A DNA stretch of 64,000 bases from Falsihalocynthiibacter arcticus (GTDB taxonomy: Bacteria > Pseudomonadota > Alphaproteobacteria > Rhodobacterales > Rhodobacteraceae): contig NZ_CP014327.1 in NCBI RefSeq assembly GCF_000812665.2, forward strand, positions 3,191,501-3,255,500, read 5' to 3'. Below, piece by piece: positions 56,820 to 64,000 of this stretch. The notes below the pieces were generated by a model. The model had not been told where the DNA came from. It searched no databases and saw nothing but the letters and a program-made list of their open reading frames with translations. The position numbers and the translations under genes are program-made. Numbering within the stretch: the first letter of the stretch is position 1; each line of letters begins with the position of its first letter.

Positions 56820-56892
56820 TGCGAAACCTGTCTTAGAATACAAATTGCTGCACTTGGTCGTAGATCGTTTTTGCGAAGGCTATGCTCCAGAG

Positions 56893-57378
56893 TTATCGCT
56901 CACACGGTAAGTGGGAATAATCGGTCGGGTGTTCTTCGTTCAGATAGAATCTTACACCGAATCTGTCGCCGTCCAAGAACAGCCTGTTGACAAGACGGGT
57001 ATGCAATAGTCGTTTCACACTTTTTCCGACGGTGAACACAACTTCTTTTTTTGCACTCAAAACCTTAGCTGCACTATTCACATCATACGGATTGTAGATA
57101 GCAATGTTTTCTATAGTGACGGTTTTCTTACCTGCCTCCACCGCTAACTTAACTAGTTTTCGGATTGTAGACTGCTGAATACGTGGACCTAAATCTTCTA
57201 TGCTGTACCAGTTGACAGAAACCGAACTCAGTGTTTCTTCAAGCTTTGGAACTTGTCGCTTCTTGTTGAAAGCTAGATCTGCGTTTACTTTACTTGTTTT
57301 TTGATGCGGCGACGCGGCTTGATTTTGTGGATCTTTGGTCGCCGGCACGACAGAAAAGTGCTCTAGTTGATGTTGCAT
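56893..57378 (-). CDS. Hypothetical protein
   Basis: 161 residues, GGGGA upstream of the start. Basic, Gln/Lys-rich N-terminal third, then VNWYSIEDLGPRIQQSTIRK, KTVTIENIAIYNPYDVNSAA, and VKRLLHTRLVNRLFLDGDRF. No signal peptide or membrane segment. The even spread of hydrophobic residues suggests a folded alpha/beta domain. No family recognised. It follows a 59-residue gene by 35 bases on the same strand. Confidence 0.55.
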   Translation of the reverse strand: MQHQLEHFSVVPATKDPQNQAASPHQKTSKVNADLAFNKKRQVPKLEETLSSVSVNWYSIEDLGPRIQQSTIRKLVKLAVEAGKKTVTIENIAIYNPYDVNSAAKVLSAKKEVVFTVGKSVKRLLHTRLVNRLFLDGDRFGVRFYLNEEHPTDYSHLPCER

Positions 57379-57413
57379 ATTAATTCCCCAGTTTGTATCG
57401 AAACGCCCTTTAA

Positions 57414-57593
57414 TTAGATGAAGATGTTTTGATCTGTGCGGCAGGACCGAAAAACCGATCTAGTTGTCGCACGTGCAAACTCACTGGACATGTTGAGGTC
57501 TGGGCGACTTGTTTTTGCGTGAGAATTTGACTCGATGCTGTTCAATACAGCATCACGACGTGAACGAGCTATTGTGATAAAGTTGGAATTCAT
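57414..57593 (-). CDS. Small basic hypothetical protein
   Basis: 59 residues from ATG 57591-57593 with a strong CAGGAGAA site eight bases upstream. Sequence NSNFITIARSRRDAVLNSIE to RSCRTDQNIFI, Ser/Arg-rich. No family recognised. The good ribosome site and close spacing to the 161-residue gene downstream suggest a two-gene transcript. Confidence 0.45.
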   Translation of the reverse strand: MNSNFITIARSRRDAVLNSIESNSHAKTSRPDLNMSSEFARATTRSVFRSCRTDQNIFI

Positions 57594-58386
57594 GGTGTTC
57601 TCCTGAGTGTTGAGATTTTGTATCTGCCATCTCAGGTTGTAGTAATTCGGACAATTGTAGAGTCTTTTTCCAAAAACAAACTATTTCCGAATTAGTTGTA
57701 GTCGGACACATTTTGAACAAGATTTGAAATTTTCGGAACAATCAGGGCAAATTGTAGGCTAGAAATGCCTTTTTTTTGACATAGTTCGCGAATTTTAAGG
57801 GCAAAGTCTAAAAACTCTGCAGATGAAATTCGTCAATACGCCGTCATATTTGAGGCAAAATTTGGTTTGAACACCGAATCATTGCACCCTAATCACAATC
57901 ATTAGCGCACCTTATGAATTATAAGTAAACCCCCAAATCCTTCACCGATGAGTAAGATATCAAATTTGCAGCAAACAGACTGAGCAACTCGACTTACGCT
58001 GGCTTTTCGATTTTTCTGGCGGAGCTTAGCCCCAAGTTCCCTCCAGCTAGCACCTAGACCCTAGAGTGAAATGTCGCGGCGCAGTTGAAACAAACCACTT
58101 TGTCCCGCAGAACCGTCGTCCATGCGCAGCGCTGCGAAGGTCCGCCGTCCGCCTTTACTGTCGTCGACGCGTGCGGCTCAAACCAGACCTTTGTTCCTTG
58201 GACAGCAAGCGGCGGTTTCCGACCCTCTTTAATGATTTTTTCAATATCACTTAGGCCTGCTCACTTAGTAAGAACAAACTGTTTCGAAGAATACATATCA
58301 TTAGGCAAACTTATGACACATTAGAGATAAAGATTAATCATATTAAAAGTAACGAGTTGACTATTTTTCGGAGAGAGTTTTAACGA
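57594..58386. other. Long non-coding stretch
   Basis: No gene supported; a minus-strand frame at 57553-57741 overlaps the small gene's site and looks accidental. Between 58070 and 58240 the words GAAGGTCCGCCGTCCGCC and AGCGGCGGTTTCCGACC belong to the degenerate dispersed sequences also found after 58.99, 60.5 and 61.3 kb. Confidence 0.4.
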
Positions 58387-58989
58387 ATGGTAAATGAAAT
58401 AGCCGAGATTGAGCGTGATGGCGCAGATTTAAGCCGAGGTGAGAGGGTGCATCCGAGCATGCTGCAGAGGAATGCAGCAAAGACAAAGCCAATCACGACA
58501 GCAGACAAAAGAATTGAAGAACCTGTTGCCGAACCTGTGTGGACCATTCCTGGCTTTGGTGCCGGGGCAAGGGTGCAAACCTCGTTCGGCTTTGTTCCTG
58601 TTGAAGTCTTGCGGATAGGGGATCCAATCAAAACAAGAACAGGTCGCTTCCTTAAAGTAAAGTACGTAGATGAAATACGCCTAGATCGACGGTTTCTTCT
58701 AACCCATCCAGAAGCTCAACCAATTACGATCCCGAAAGACGCATTTGACACAAGTGTACCAGGTAAAAATATTTGTGTCTCTGGGGCTCAAGAGGTTTGG
58801 CAACCTGGCCGTTTCGACCAAAGGCAGGCAACGGCTGCGGCAAAGCTCATTGGCCAGGGGCGCGTTTTCCGCAATCTCAATGGGTATTTCAATTACTATG
58901 TGTTTCACTGCTTCGAACCATGCACCGCTTGCATCGATGGTCTATGGGTCAACATTAAACCAACTACGCCTGATATATCGATTGATTGA
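58387..58989 (+). CDS. Hint-domain-like protein lacking the self-splicing residues
   Basis: 200 residues. From about residue 52 it follows the Hint_2 pattern: VWTIPGFGAGARVQTSFGFV, VEVLRIGDPIKTRTGRFLKV, and VFHCFEPCTACIDGLWVNI. In active Hint domains the motif start is a Cys (PCFxxGT) and a later SxQHR holds the histidine; here these are PGFGAGA and SGAQEVW, so Cys and His are both missing. It may bind or fold like Hint without cleaving. The N-terminal 50 residues are charged and unrelated to the next Hint gene. Confidence 0.72.
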   Translation: MVNEIAEIERDGADLSRGERVHPSMLQRNAAKTKPITTADKRIEEPVAEPVWTIPGFGAGARVQTSFGFVPVEVLRIGDPIKTRTGRFLKVKYVDEIRLDRRFLLTHPEAQPITIPKDAFDTSVPGKNICVSGAQEVWQPGRFDQRQATAAAKLIGQGRVFRNLNGYFNYYVFHCFEPCTACIDGLWVNIKPTTPDISID

Positions 58990-59541
58990 CGTCTCACGGC
59001 CGTTTTTAGCTTGTCGCTAGAAATGCAATCTTCCATATAAAGCAGACCTTGGGGCAAATCGCAGCGAAAGTCCGGTTCCCGCCCTTTAAGTCAAAATGTG
59101 CATGGTGCAGAAATTTGGTCAAATCACTCGCCCATCACTGTCGCGAACGGCCCAAACCTGCCGCTCAGAACATTTTCAAATGCTGCGGTGCAGTCCACCG
59201 AAGCGGACATTGACACGTTGCCGCAGCATTATTAGGTCGCTAGGTCTGCTAAGCGGACTTTGCCGCCGTTGATGGAAAAGAGCTGAACGGCTGATTTTGG
59301 CAGAATTCATTAGAAACTCAAGCAGCACCGACCTCCAATGCCGCAATCAATTCTACTAGCATTAAGCCCTATTGTTGCCTTTTTTTGGCAGTAATCTAGG
59401 AAAATCAAGCAAGTTCAGGAGTCGTGGATGATCTCAGGACTAGTCGAAAATTCAGAATCTAAATGTTTTGGCAAGTTAAATTGTACTATCCTGTCGAAGT
59501 AACGGCGAAATTAGACGCTGAGCCATTGAGGTAAGAGCACG
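58990..59541. other. Intergenic with degenerate dispersed sequence
   Basis: No gene. Bases around 59180-59290 (CCGAAGCGGACATTGACACG, GGTCTGCTAAGCGGACTTTG, GCCGTTGATGG) are a diverged relative of the segments at 60.81-60.95 and 61.42-61.60 kb. Confidence 0.45.
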
Positions 59542-60528
59542 ATGCCAAACACGTACACTGATCAGTTTTGGCTGATCGACCCAGCTAATCCGCCTTCTGT
59601 GGGGGACACTCTAACTGTGTACTCTTTCAATATTATTGACCAAAATGACAATAATCTAATTAACCGATTTAGTAACGATTCCATCGACGGCTCGGACATT
59701 ACTAGCTCATATCCAGGCGACACGGTCACGGTAAACTTGCCGGGTGGCGGAAGTGCAACAATAACTGGCGCTACTTTTTATCTTGCTGATGGCCGGGTCG
59801 TATTCACACCCTCTGATGGTAGTGTTCTGCAGACGTCAACGTTCGCCAGTTCAACCTTCGTGAACAGTCAGGGATCACTCCCCACCGGCTCGCTAGGGCC
59901 GCCCTGTTTTATGGCAGGTACAGGCATTGGGACACCTAACGGTCTGATCAGCGTTGAATGTTTAAGAAAAGGTGACGTTCTTCAAAATCATGCGGGTCAA
60001 CTTGTAAAGCTACGGGTGGTCCTCAATAGCTCTTATTCTGCCCGGCAATTGGCCGAAAACCCCAAGCTTCGCCCCGTTCGGATTATGGCTGGGGCATTGG
60101 GGTGTGGGCTCCCACAAAGTGATTTGTTGGTATCACGACAGCACCGCATGCTGGTGTCGTCAAAGATTGCCGAGCGCATGTTCGGAACAACTGATGTGCT
60201 GGTTTCAGCTATCAAGCTAACCGAATTGCCCGGAATCTACGTGGATGAGAGCGTCAGAGAAGCTGAGTATTTTCACCTCGTCTTCGATCAGCACGAAGTG
60301 ATCTTTGCAGAAGGCGCGCCAACAGAGAGCTTATACACAGGCCCTGAAGCACTGAGGTCTATTTCACAGGAGGCTCGAGAGGAAATCTTCGCGATCTTCC
60401 CCGAGCTTACAAACTTGGGCTACACGCCCGATCCCGCCCGGGCGCTACCCTCCGGCAAGCTACAAAAACAGCTCGTCGCCCGTCATATGAGAAATAAAAG
60501 GCCGCTCTTAGAACTACTCACTACGTAA
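59542..60528 (+). CDS. Hint-domain protein with intact catalytic motifs
   Basis: 328 residues, TGAGGTAAGAG upstream. The N-terminal 130 residues form a beta-rich, Thr/Ser/Asp-rich region (DTVTVNLPGGGSATITGATF). The Hint_2 domain then begins GPPCFMAGTGIGTPNGLISV with the nucleophile Cys, keeps ECLRKGDVLQNHAGQ, DLLVSRQHRMLVSSKIAERM and YFHLVFDQHEVIFAEGAPTE. These proteins are common in the Roseobacter group, often in several copies and thought to be secreted. No signal peptide is seen. Cleavage activity is inferred. Confidence 0.88.
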   Translation: MPNTYTDQFWLIDPANPPSVGDTLTVYSFNIIDQNDNNLINRFSNDSIDGSDITSSYPGDTVTVNLPGGGSATITGATFYLADGRVVFTPSDGSVLQTSTFASSTFVNSQGSLPTGSLGPPCFMAGTGIGTPNGLISVECLRKGDVLQNHAGQLVKLRVVLNSSYSARQLAENPKLRPVRIMAGALGCGLPQSDLLVSRQHRMLVSSKIAERMFGTTDVLVSAIKLTELPGIYVDESVREAEYFHLVFDQHEVIFAEGAPTESLYTGPEALRSISQEAREEIFAIFPELTNLGYTPDPARALPSGKLQKQLVARHMRNKRPLLELLTT

Positions 60529-61080
60529 ATGACCTGCGGTGATTTTCGATGATATAGGACTGATGATGTAATCGAAACGAACTGGCGCTTTGTCCCTCAC
60601 ACCGCGACCTTGGCTCCGCTCCAAAACGCCTATTTTTGGGAAAGGCGTGTCCGTACAACATGTCTCCAAGGACGATCCTTTGTACCGCGGTAGTGTTTCC
60701 TGCCGTATCAAGAAACGACACTTTTCCAAAGTTAAACCCCGTTCAAAACCAAATCTGTTTCTGAAGGTCTGTGGCTCGCCAGCGACAGCAGCCGTTAGCC
60801 GCATAGCAGAAATTCGGCAAAGTGGGCTCCTTGCAGACCTTCGCTGCACTTTGCACCGATGACCGCTAAGCGGACCTAGTTGCCGTTTGCGTCAAAGGCG
60901 GCTTCCAGAAAACTAAGCGTTCGACAAACGGTGTTTTTCAAACGGTCGGTGAATGTCTACTACGAACTCATTTTGTTATAATATACGGCCTAAGGTGATT
61001 TGTTAACTTCAATGATACAATCAAAGGTTGCATATTGCGATTGATCGACTAGCCTCTAGGTAGAAGGAGGATGATTCACT
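60529..61080. other. Intergenic, contains first copy of the 83-bp repeat
   Basis: No gene supported; 60514-60862 frames on both strands have no ribosome site and no family match. A GAAGGAGG site at its right end serves the next small gene. Confidence 0.4.
60870..60952. repeat. 83-bp direct repeat, copy 1
   Basis: From GCGGACCTAGTTGCCGTTTG to AAACGGTCGGTGA. Matches 61514-61596 at 81 of 83 positions, same orientation. Non-coding. Contains the word AAACGGT twice, split by GTTTTTC. Confidence 0.95.
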
Positions 61081-61302
61081 ATGATCTTAGGGTATTTAAT
61101 TATTGGGATGCTGCTCGGCACGATTGCTGCTGCAATCAGCTTATTTCTCGGCTCATCTGTTCTGCTGGCGCTCGCTGTCTATTCCGGTGTGGGTAGCCTT
61201 TGCATGTTGATATTGGCAGTTTTCCTATATTCGTGGCGGACAGTGATCGAGGGCCAAACCAAAATAAACAACGCGACCGAGTCTCGTTGGCAGTCACTTT
61301 AA
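61081..61302 (+). CDS. Small two-helix membrane protein
   Basis: 73 residues with a strong GAAGGAGGATG site upstream. Two hydrophobic helices: LGYLIIGMLLGTIAAAISLF and LLALAVYSGVGSLCMLILAV, then a polar tail RTVIEGQTKINNATES. No family recognised. Confidence 0.65.
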   Translation: MILGYLIIGMLLGTIAAAISLFLGSSVLLALAVYSGVGSLCMLILAVFLYSWRTVIEGQTKINNATESRWQSL

Positions 61303-61707
61303 GCATTACTGTAAAATAGCATTGTCACGTCCGAAGTGGGCGTCGGCGGGTGTGGCTTATTCGCAGGATGATTTTTCATTCTTTCAGATGGCACACCGGC
61401 AGTTTCCGGCCCTGAGCTGCCTTTCACCACCGCTCCTGATGCTGCGCTGCAGCTTCCCGAAAGCCGACATTGACAAGTGAACGAAGCATTTCGGCACCCC
61501 CGAGGTCTGATATGCGGACCTAGTTGCCGTTTGCGTCAATGGCGGCTTCCAGAAAACTAAGCGTTCAACAAACGGTGTTTTTCAAACGGTCGGTGATTCT
61601 CTGGCAGTATATCAGGCAAAATATTTAAGCTTCGGATGGGCGCAAATAAAAGGCGTGACATTTTGCGCTCTCAAGGGGCCGACGTAATTTTAACGTTAAA
61701 GTGTTGA
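61303..61707. other. Intergenic, contains second copy of the 83-bp repeat
   Basis: No gene. The part before the repeat (CCCGAAAGCCGACATTGACA, GAGGTCTGATATGCGGACC) is related to the degenerate segment at 59.2 kb. Confidence 0.45.
61514..61596. repeat. 83-bp direct repeat, copy 2
   Basis: Differs from the copy at 60870-60952 at two positions (GTCAATGG for GTCAAAGG, GTTCAAC for GTTCGAC). The near-identity in otherwise decayed DNA points to a recent duplication or gene conversion. Confidence 0.95.
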
Positions 61708-62343
61708 TTACCCCAAGAAATTTTGTGTCAGGTAGATTGTACCACAATGAGACCCTTTTGCGTCGAAAGCCGCAGCGGTTGATGTGAGGCGCATCCGCCC
61801 ATCCATCAGGTTTTTCCGATGATCTGGTGAGTCAACCCAAAGACGGACGGCTTCCCGCGCGAGGCTTTCATAACTATGCGGAGGGATAGATCGGCCACTG
61901 TTAGCATCTGAAAACTGGCAAGTTGAAAGATCTTGAGTATAGAATGGGTTACTCGTAATTTTATAGCGATACATTTTGCTGATATTTTCGGAACCTGTCT
62001 TGAACTTTAAGCCGGTACGTTTCATACGTCCCTGCAAATTTTGTTGCCCTGAAATATTTGAATGATGGGAAAGATGGCTATTTTTTGCCATCCATCTCGA
62101 ATGCTTGCGAGCTGCGTCCGTCAGCCGTGTCTCGCTTTTCAAGGAGGGCAACCCAGCACGGCAGCGGGTAAAGTTCACTTCAATGAGGATGGCTTTGTTT
62201 AACAATGACTGGTTAATCTTACTCGAGGCAGGTATGGTCTTATTCGTCCCTGCCATTGCGGGTCTGCTGCATGCATTTGCAGTACCAACAGAGAAAATCA
62301 GAGTTGCTACCAGGAAACCTAACCGGACGAAAATCTTACCCAT
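61708..62343 (-). CDS. Secreted CAP (SCP/PR-1) domain protein
   Basis: 211 residues with a signal peptide (cut near ANACS). The CAP fold shows in LLNKAILIEVNFTRCRAGLP, RLTDAARKHSRWMAKNSHLS with HHSNISGQQNLQGRM, TGSENISKMYRY, and AVRLWVDSPDHRKNLMDGRM. The His/Glu cavity residues are in place. Role in bacteria unknown, probably extracellular or cell-wall related. Six cysteines in the mature part may form disulfides. Confidence 0.87.
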   Translation of the reverse strand: MGKIFVRLGFLVATLIFSVGTANACSRPAMAGTNKTIPASSKINQSLLNKAILIEVNFTRCRAGLPSLKSETRLTDAARKHSRWMAKNSHLSHHSNISGQQNLQGRMKRTGLKFKTGSENISKMYRYKITSNPFYTQDLSTCQFSDANSGRSIPPHSYESLAREAVRLWVDSPDHRKNLMDGRMRLTSTAAAFDAKGSHCGTIYLTQNFLG

Positions 62344-62699
62344 ATGACGCTCACTTTCTTTTGTTGTCTAATAAGGCTACGCATAGATCGGGTCAGAATT
62401 ACGGCGAAAAGGCGGCATAAGCAGAACTTTGCCCAGCAAGCATTTTCAGTTTCTACGAATTGTTGCGTCTTTCTCCTGTTCCCTTCAACAAATCGCTTAA
62501 GGTTGACAACTGCTCGAATGTGAATTTGTTTTGCAATTGAGTTGTCGAGAATTTTAGCCACTCCCGTAACCCTAAATTGTGCTAAAACGGGAAGCGACAA
62601 TTAGAAGAATGCGAACAAAGGGATTTAGAAAGGAAACCATCGGAGCTTCAAATTCGCAATTGAAATCTTCTAAATATGATTAAAGCAGAGTTAATTCGG
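62344..62699. other. Intergenic, no gene seen
   Basis: Holds the promoter region of the CAP gene. A minus-strand frame 62319-62600 overlaps the CAP start and has no family match. Nothing else noted. Confidence 0.4.
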
Positions 62700-62890
62700 C
62701 GGCGATCCTAGAGTAGACGCGGCCGATGTGACGTGTGCCACCACAAGCCTTCATGGCAACAATGCAGGGGGGGGCAAGCTCGCGAGAAAGTCCAAAAACC
62801 GAAAGCGCTGGGTGCGTTTGCGAAAGATTACTGCCGCACCAGACCTGATTGGGCCGCGTGATTGGTAACTTCCTCAACAAGTATGGCCAG
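62700..62890 (-). mobile_element. Fused fragments of IS3 OrfB and an IS110-type transposase
   Basis: One minus-strand frame carries two unrelated transposase pieces. First (about 62835-62888) IWPYLLRKLPITRPNQVWC, the segment before the first catalytic Asp of IS3 OrfB, which then breaks off. Then (about 62700-62805) SRELAPPCIVAMKACGGTRH plus IGRVYSRI, an IS110-family N-terminal motif. Both are short dead remnants; the joint is direct. Confidence 0.65.
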
Positions 62891-62891
62891 A

Positions 62892-63266
62892 TCGCATCCG
62901 CATTGCAGTAAGGCTTGATCCTAGCCAAAAATAGATATTCTCGCGAAGGGATTCACCCTGATCGGTGAGAAGGAAGGATGTTTGGTCGATCCCGTCGTAA
63001 TACCGATCATCTGGGAGGTTGGCCGTTCCAATACCTGCCAAAGTAAGGGATGTATCAAACAAGTCCATGAGATCGAACAGACCATCCGAAACACGTCCAG
63101 GCTGAATTACACCCTTTAAATATGCGATCCCTGGCACCCGAACGCCACTTTCCCAAGTGGTGCCCTTCGCGCCGCGAAACGGGGTATAGCCACCGTCTGG
63201 CCAGCTATCCATTTGGGGGCAGTTGTCGGAGGTTACAAAGATAAACGTGTTCTCTAAGGGGCTGTC
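62892..63266 (-). pseudogene. Middle fragment of an arylsulfatase
   Basis: About 125 codons of a sulfatase without start or end: NDSPLENTFIFVTSDNCPQM, DSWPDGGYTPFRGAKGTTWE, VRVPGIAYLKGV, LFDLMDLFDTSLTLAGIG, and YFWLGSSLTAMRMR. The metal-binding SDNG is changed to SDNC. The N-terminal catalytic Cys/Ser site is missing. It joins an IS3 fragment on one side and the start of the DHDPS-family gene on the other. Confidence 0.85.
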
Positions 63267-64000
63267 ATTCCCGCGCATCCGCTGGCGCTTGACGAAAATC
63301 GTGAATTTGATCGCACCCGCCAACGCGCACTGACCCGTTACTACGTTGATGCTGGGTCAGGAGGGGTGGCTGTAGGGGTTCACACAACTCAATTTGCCAT
63401 TCGTGACATCGGGCTCTACGAACCTGTTTTAAAAGCTGCGGCCGAGGATGCTCGCGCATGGACCGATCGTCCAATGGTGATGATCGCAGGCGTTGCAGGG
63501 CCAACGAAGCAGACTGTCGCGGAGGCAAAAATTGCCTGTTCACACGGCTATCACGCGGTCCTTGTGTCTATGGGAGCATTGCGCGGCCAATCTCCAGAGC
63601 AATTGATCGCGCATTGCCGTGCCGTTGCCGAAGAAATGCCAATCATTGGCTTCTATATGCAGTCTGCAGTGGGCGGAATTGATTTAGATGCCAACTTCTG
63701 GCGTGAATTTTCCTGCATAGACAACGCGGTTGCGATTAAGATGGCGCCGTTCAATCGATACAAAACTTTAGACGTCATGAAGGGTGTTGTGGCAGCCAAC
63801 GCAGAAGATCGTATCACGTTGTACACTGGCAATGACGACCACATCGTGGCCGACTTGATTACCCCCTTTGATATTCCGCGCGATAATAAAATTGTGCGAT
63901 TGCGCATTCGCGGTGGCCTTTTAGGCCACTGGTCGGTCTGGACGCGCAAGGCGGTTGAACTGCTAGATCGGGTTCATACTGTCGTCGAAAGCGGCGCAGA
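63258..64000 (+). pseudogene. Dihydrodipicolinate synthase family protein, 5' end lost, runs past right edge
   Basis: Open frame from after a TAA at 63255-63257 to the window end: VIPAHPLALDENREFDRTRQ, RALTRYYVDAGSGGVAVGVH, MIAGVAGPTKQTVAEAKIAC, VAIKMAPFNRYKTLDVMKGV with the Schiff-base Lys, and GNDDHIVADLITPFD. Aldolase-type TIM barrel of a group with unknown substrate. No ATG, GTG or TTG start lies before residue 30 or so, and the sulfatase fragment takes the place of the missing start, so this copy is 5'-truncated and probably dead. Confidence 0.75.

Noticed and set aside
1-64000. CRISPR array
   Set aside because: No regularly spaced direct repeats; the only tandem repeat is the 3 x 12 bp in the IS110 fragment, and the 83-bp pair is too far apart.

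Overview
The window is a chromosomal segment of an alphaproteobacterium, almost certainly a Rhodobacterales (Roseobacter-group) species. The evidence is the gene content and order: a yceD-rpmF-plsX cluster, an fumC/DUF4169/ribbon-helix-helix/SspB neighbourhood, a trgA-trgB-cysK locus, an aerobic-type cobalamin cluster with cbiD, a zwf-pgl-pgi operon, acuI, Hint-domain proteins, and a circularly permuted two-piece tmRNA with an alphaproteobacterial-type tag (ANDNDAPMALAA). The species cannot be named from the sequence.

Layout. 1-38.3 kb is dense core genome. It holds lipid and ribosome genes (plsX, rpmF, DUF177), envelope assembly (bamE), msrB, an OlsB-like acyltransferase, the ABC-F ATPase uup, small-metabolite enzymes, cysS-cimA-squalene/phytoene synthase family, a cobalamin block (cobB, cobA / cbiD, cobK) running into a DNA glycosylase and an esterase, HNH and radical SAM genes, the sugar-phosphate operon zwf-pgl-pgi behind a LacI-type palindrome, a bacterial pentameric ligand-gated ion channel, a GDPD/PLA2-like lipase pair, cheD, a membrane hydrolase plus cytochrome P450 pair, fumC and relatives, sspB and chrA. 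38.3-46.0 kb is a decayed, AT-richer, low-density accessory stretch. It is bounded on the right by the intact permuted tmRNA gene and on the left by a deleted partial tmRNA copy in the same orientation, with a third diverged copy inside. It holds remnants of IS3 and IS110 elements, small secreted proteins, an XRE regulator and a Lon-type AAA+ ATPase followed by a nonsense-broken partner. 46.1-53.5 kb returns to core: acuI, trgA-trgB-cysK, a DUF3772/MscS channel, an AlaX editing protein and tRNA-Ser(GGA). 53.5-63.3 kb is a second accessory stretch, starting right after the tRNA with an IS110 fragment. It carries a fatty acid desaturase/LysR divergon, two Hint-domain genes, a CAP-domain protein, related non-coding repeats (one pair of 83 bp, 81/83 identical) and a nest of fused fragments (IS110, IS3, sulfatase). 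That nest abuts the 5'-truncated start of a dihydrodipicolinate-synthase-family gene running off the right edge.

Three points cut across regions. Six genes (MFS transporter, esterase, cheD, the 41.0 kb gene, alaX and the 54.3 kb gene) are each broken by what looks like loss of exactly one base in a homopolymer. Restoring it gives a full family-like protein every time, so either the assembly undercalls homopolymers or the lineage is slippage-prone. Two other accessory genes are cut by a single in-frame TAA that looks like a CAA mutation. Finally, the trans-translation tag RNA and the ClpXP adaptor SspB both lie in this window.
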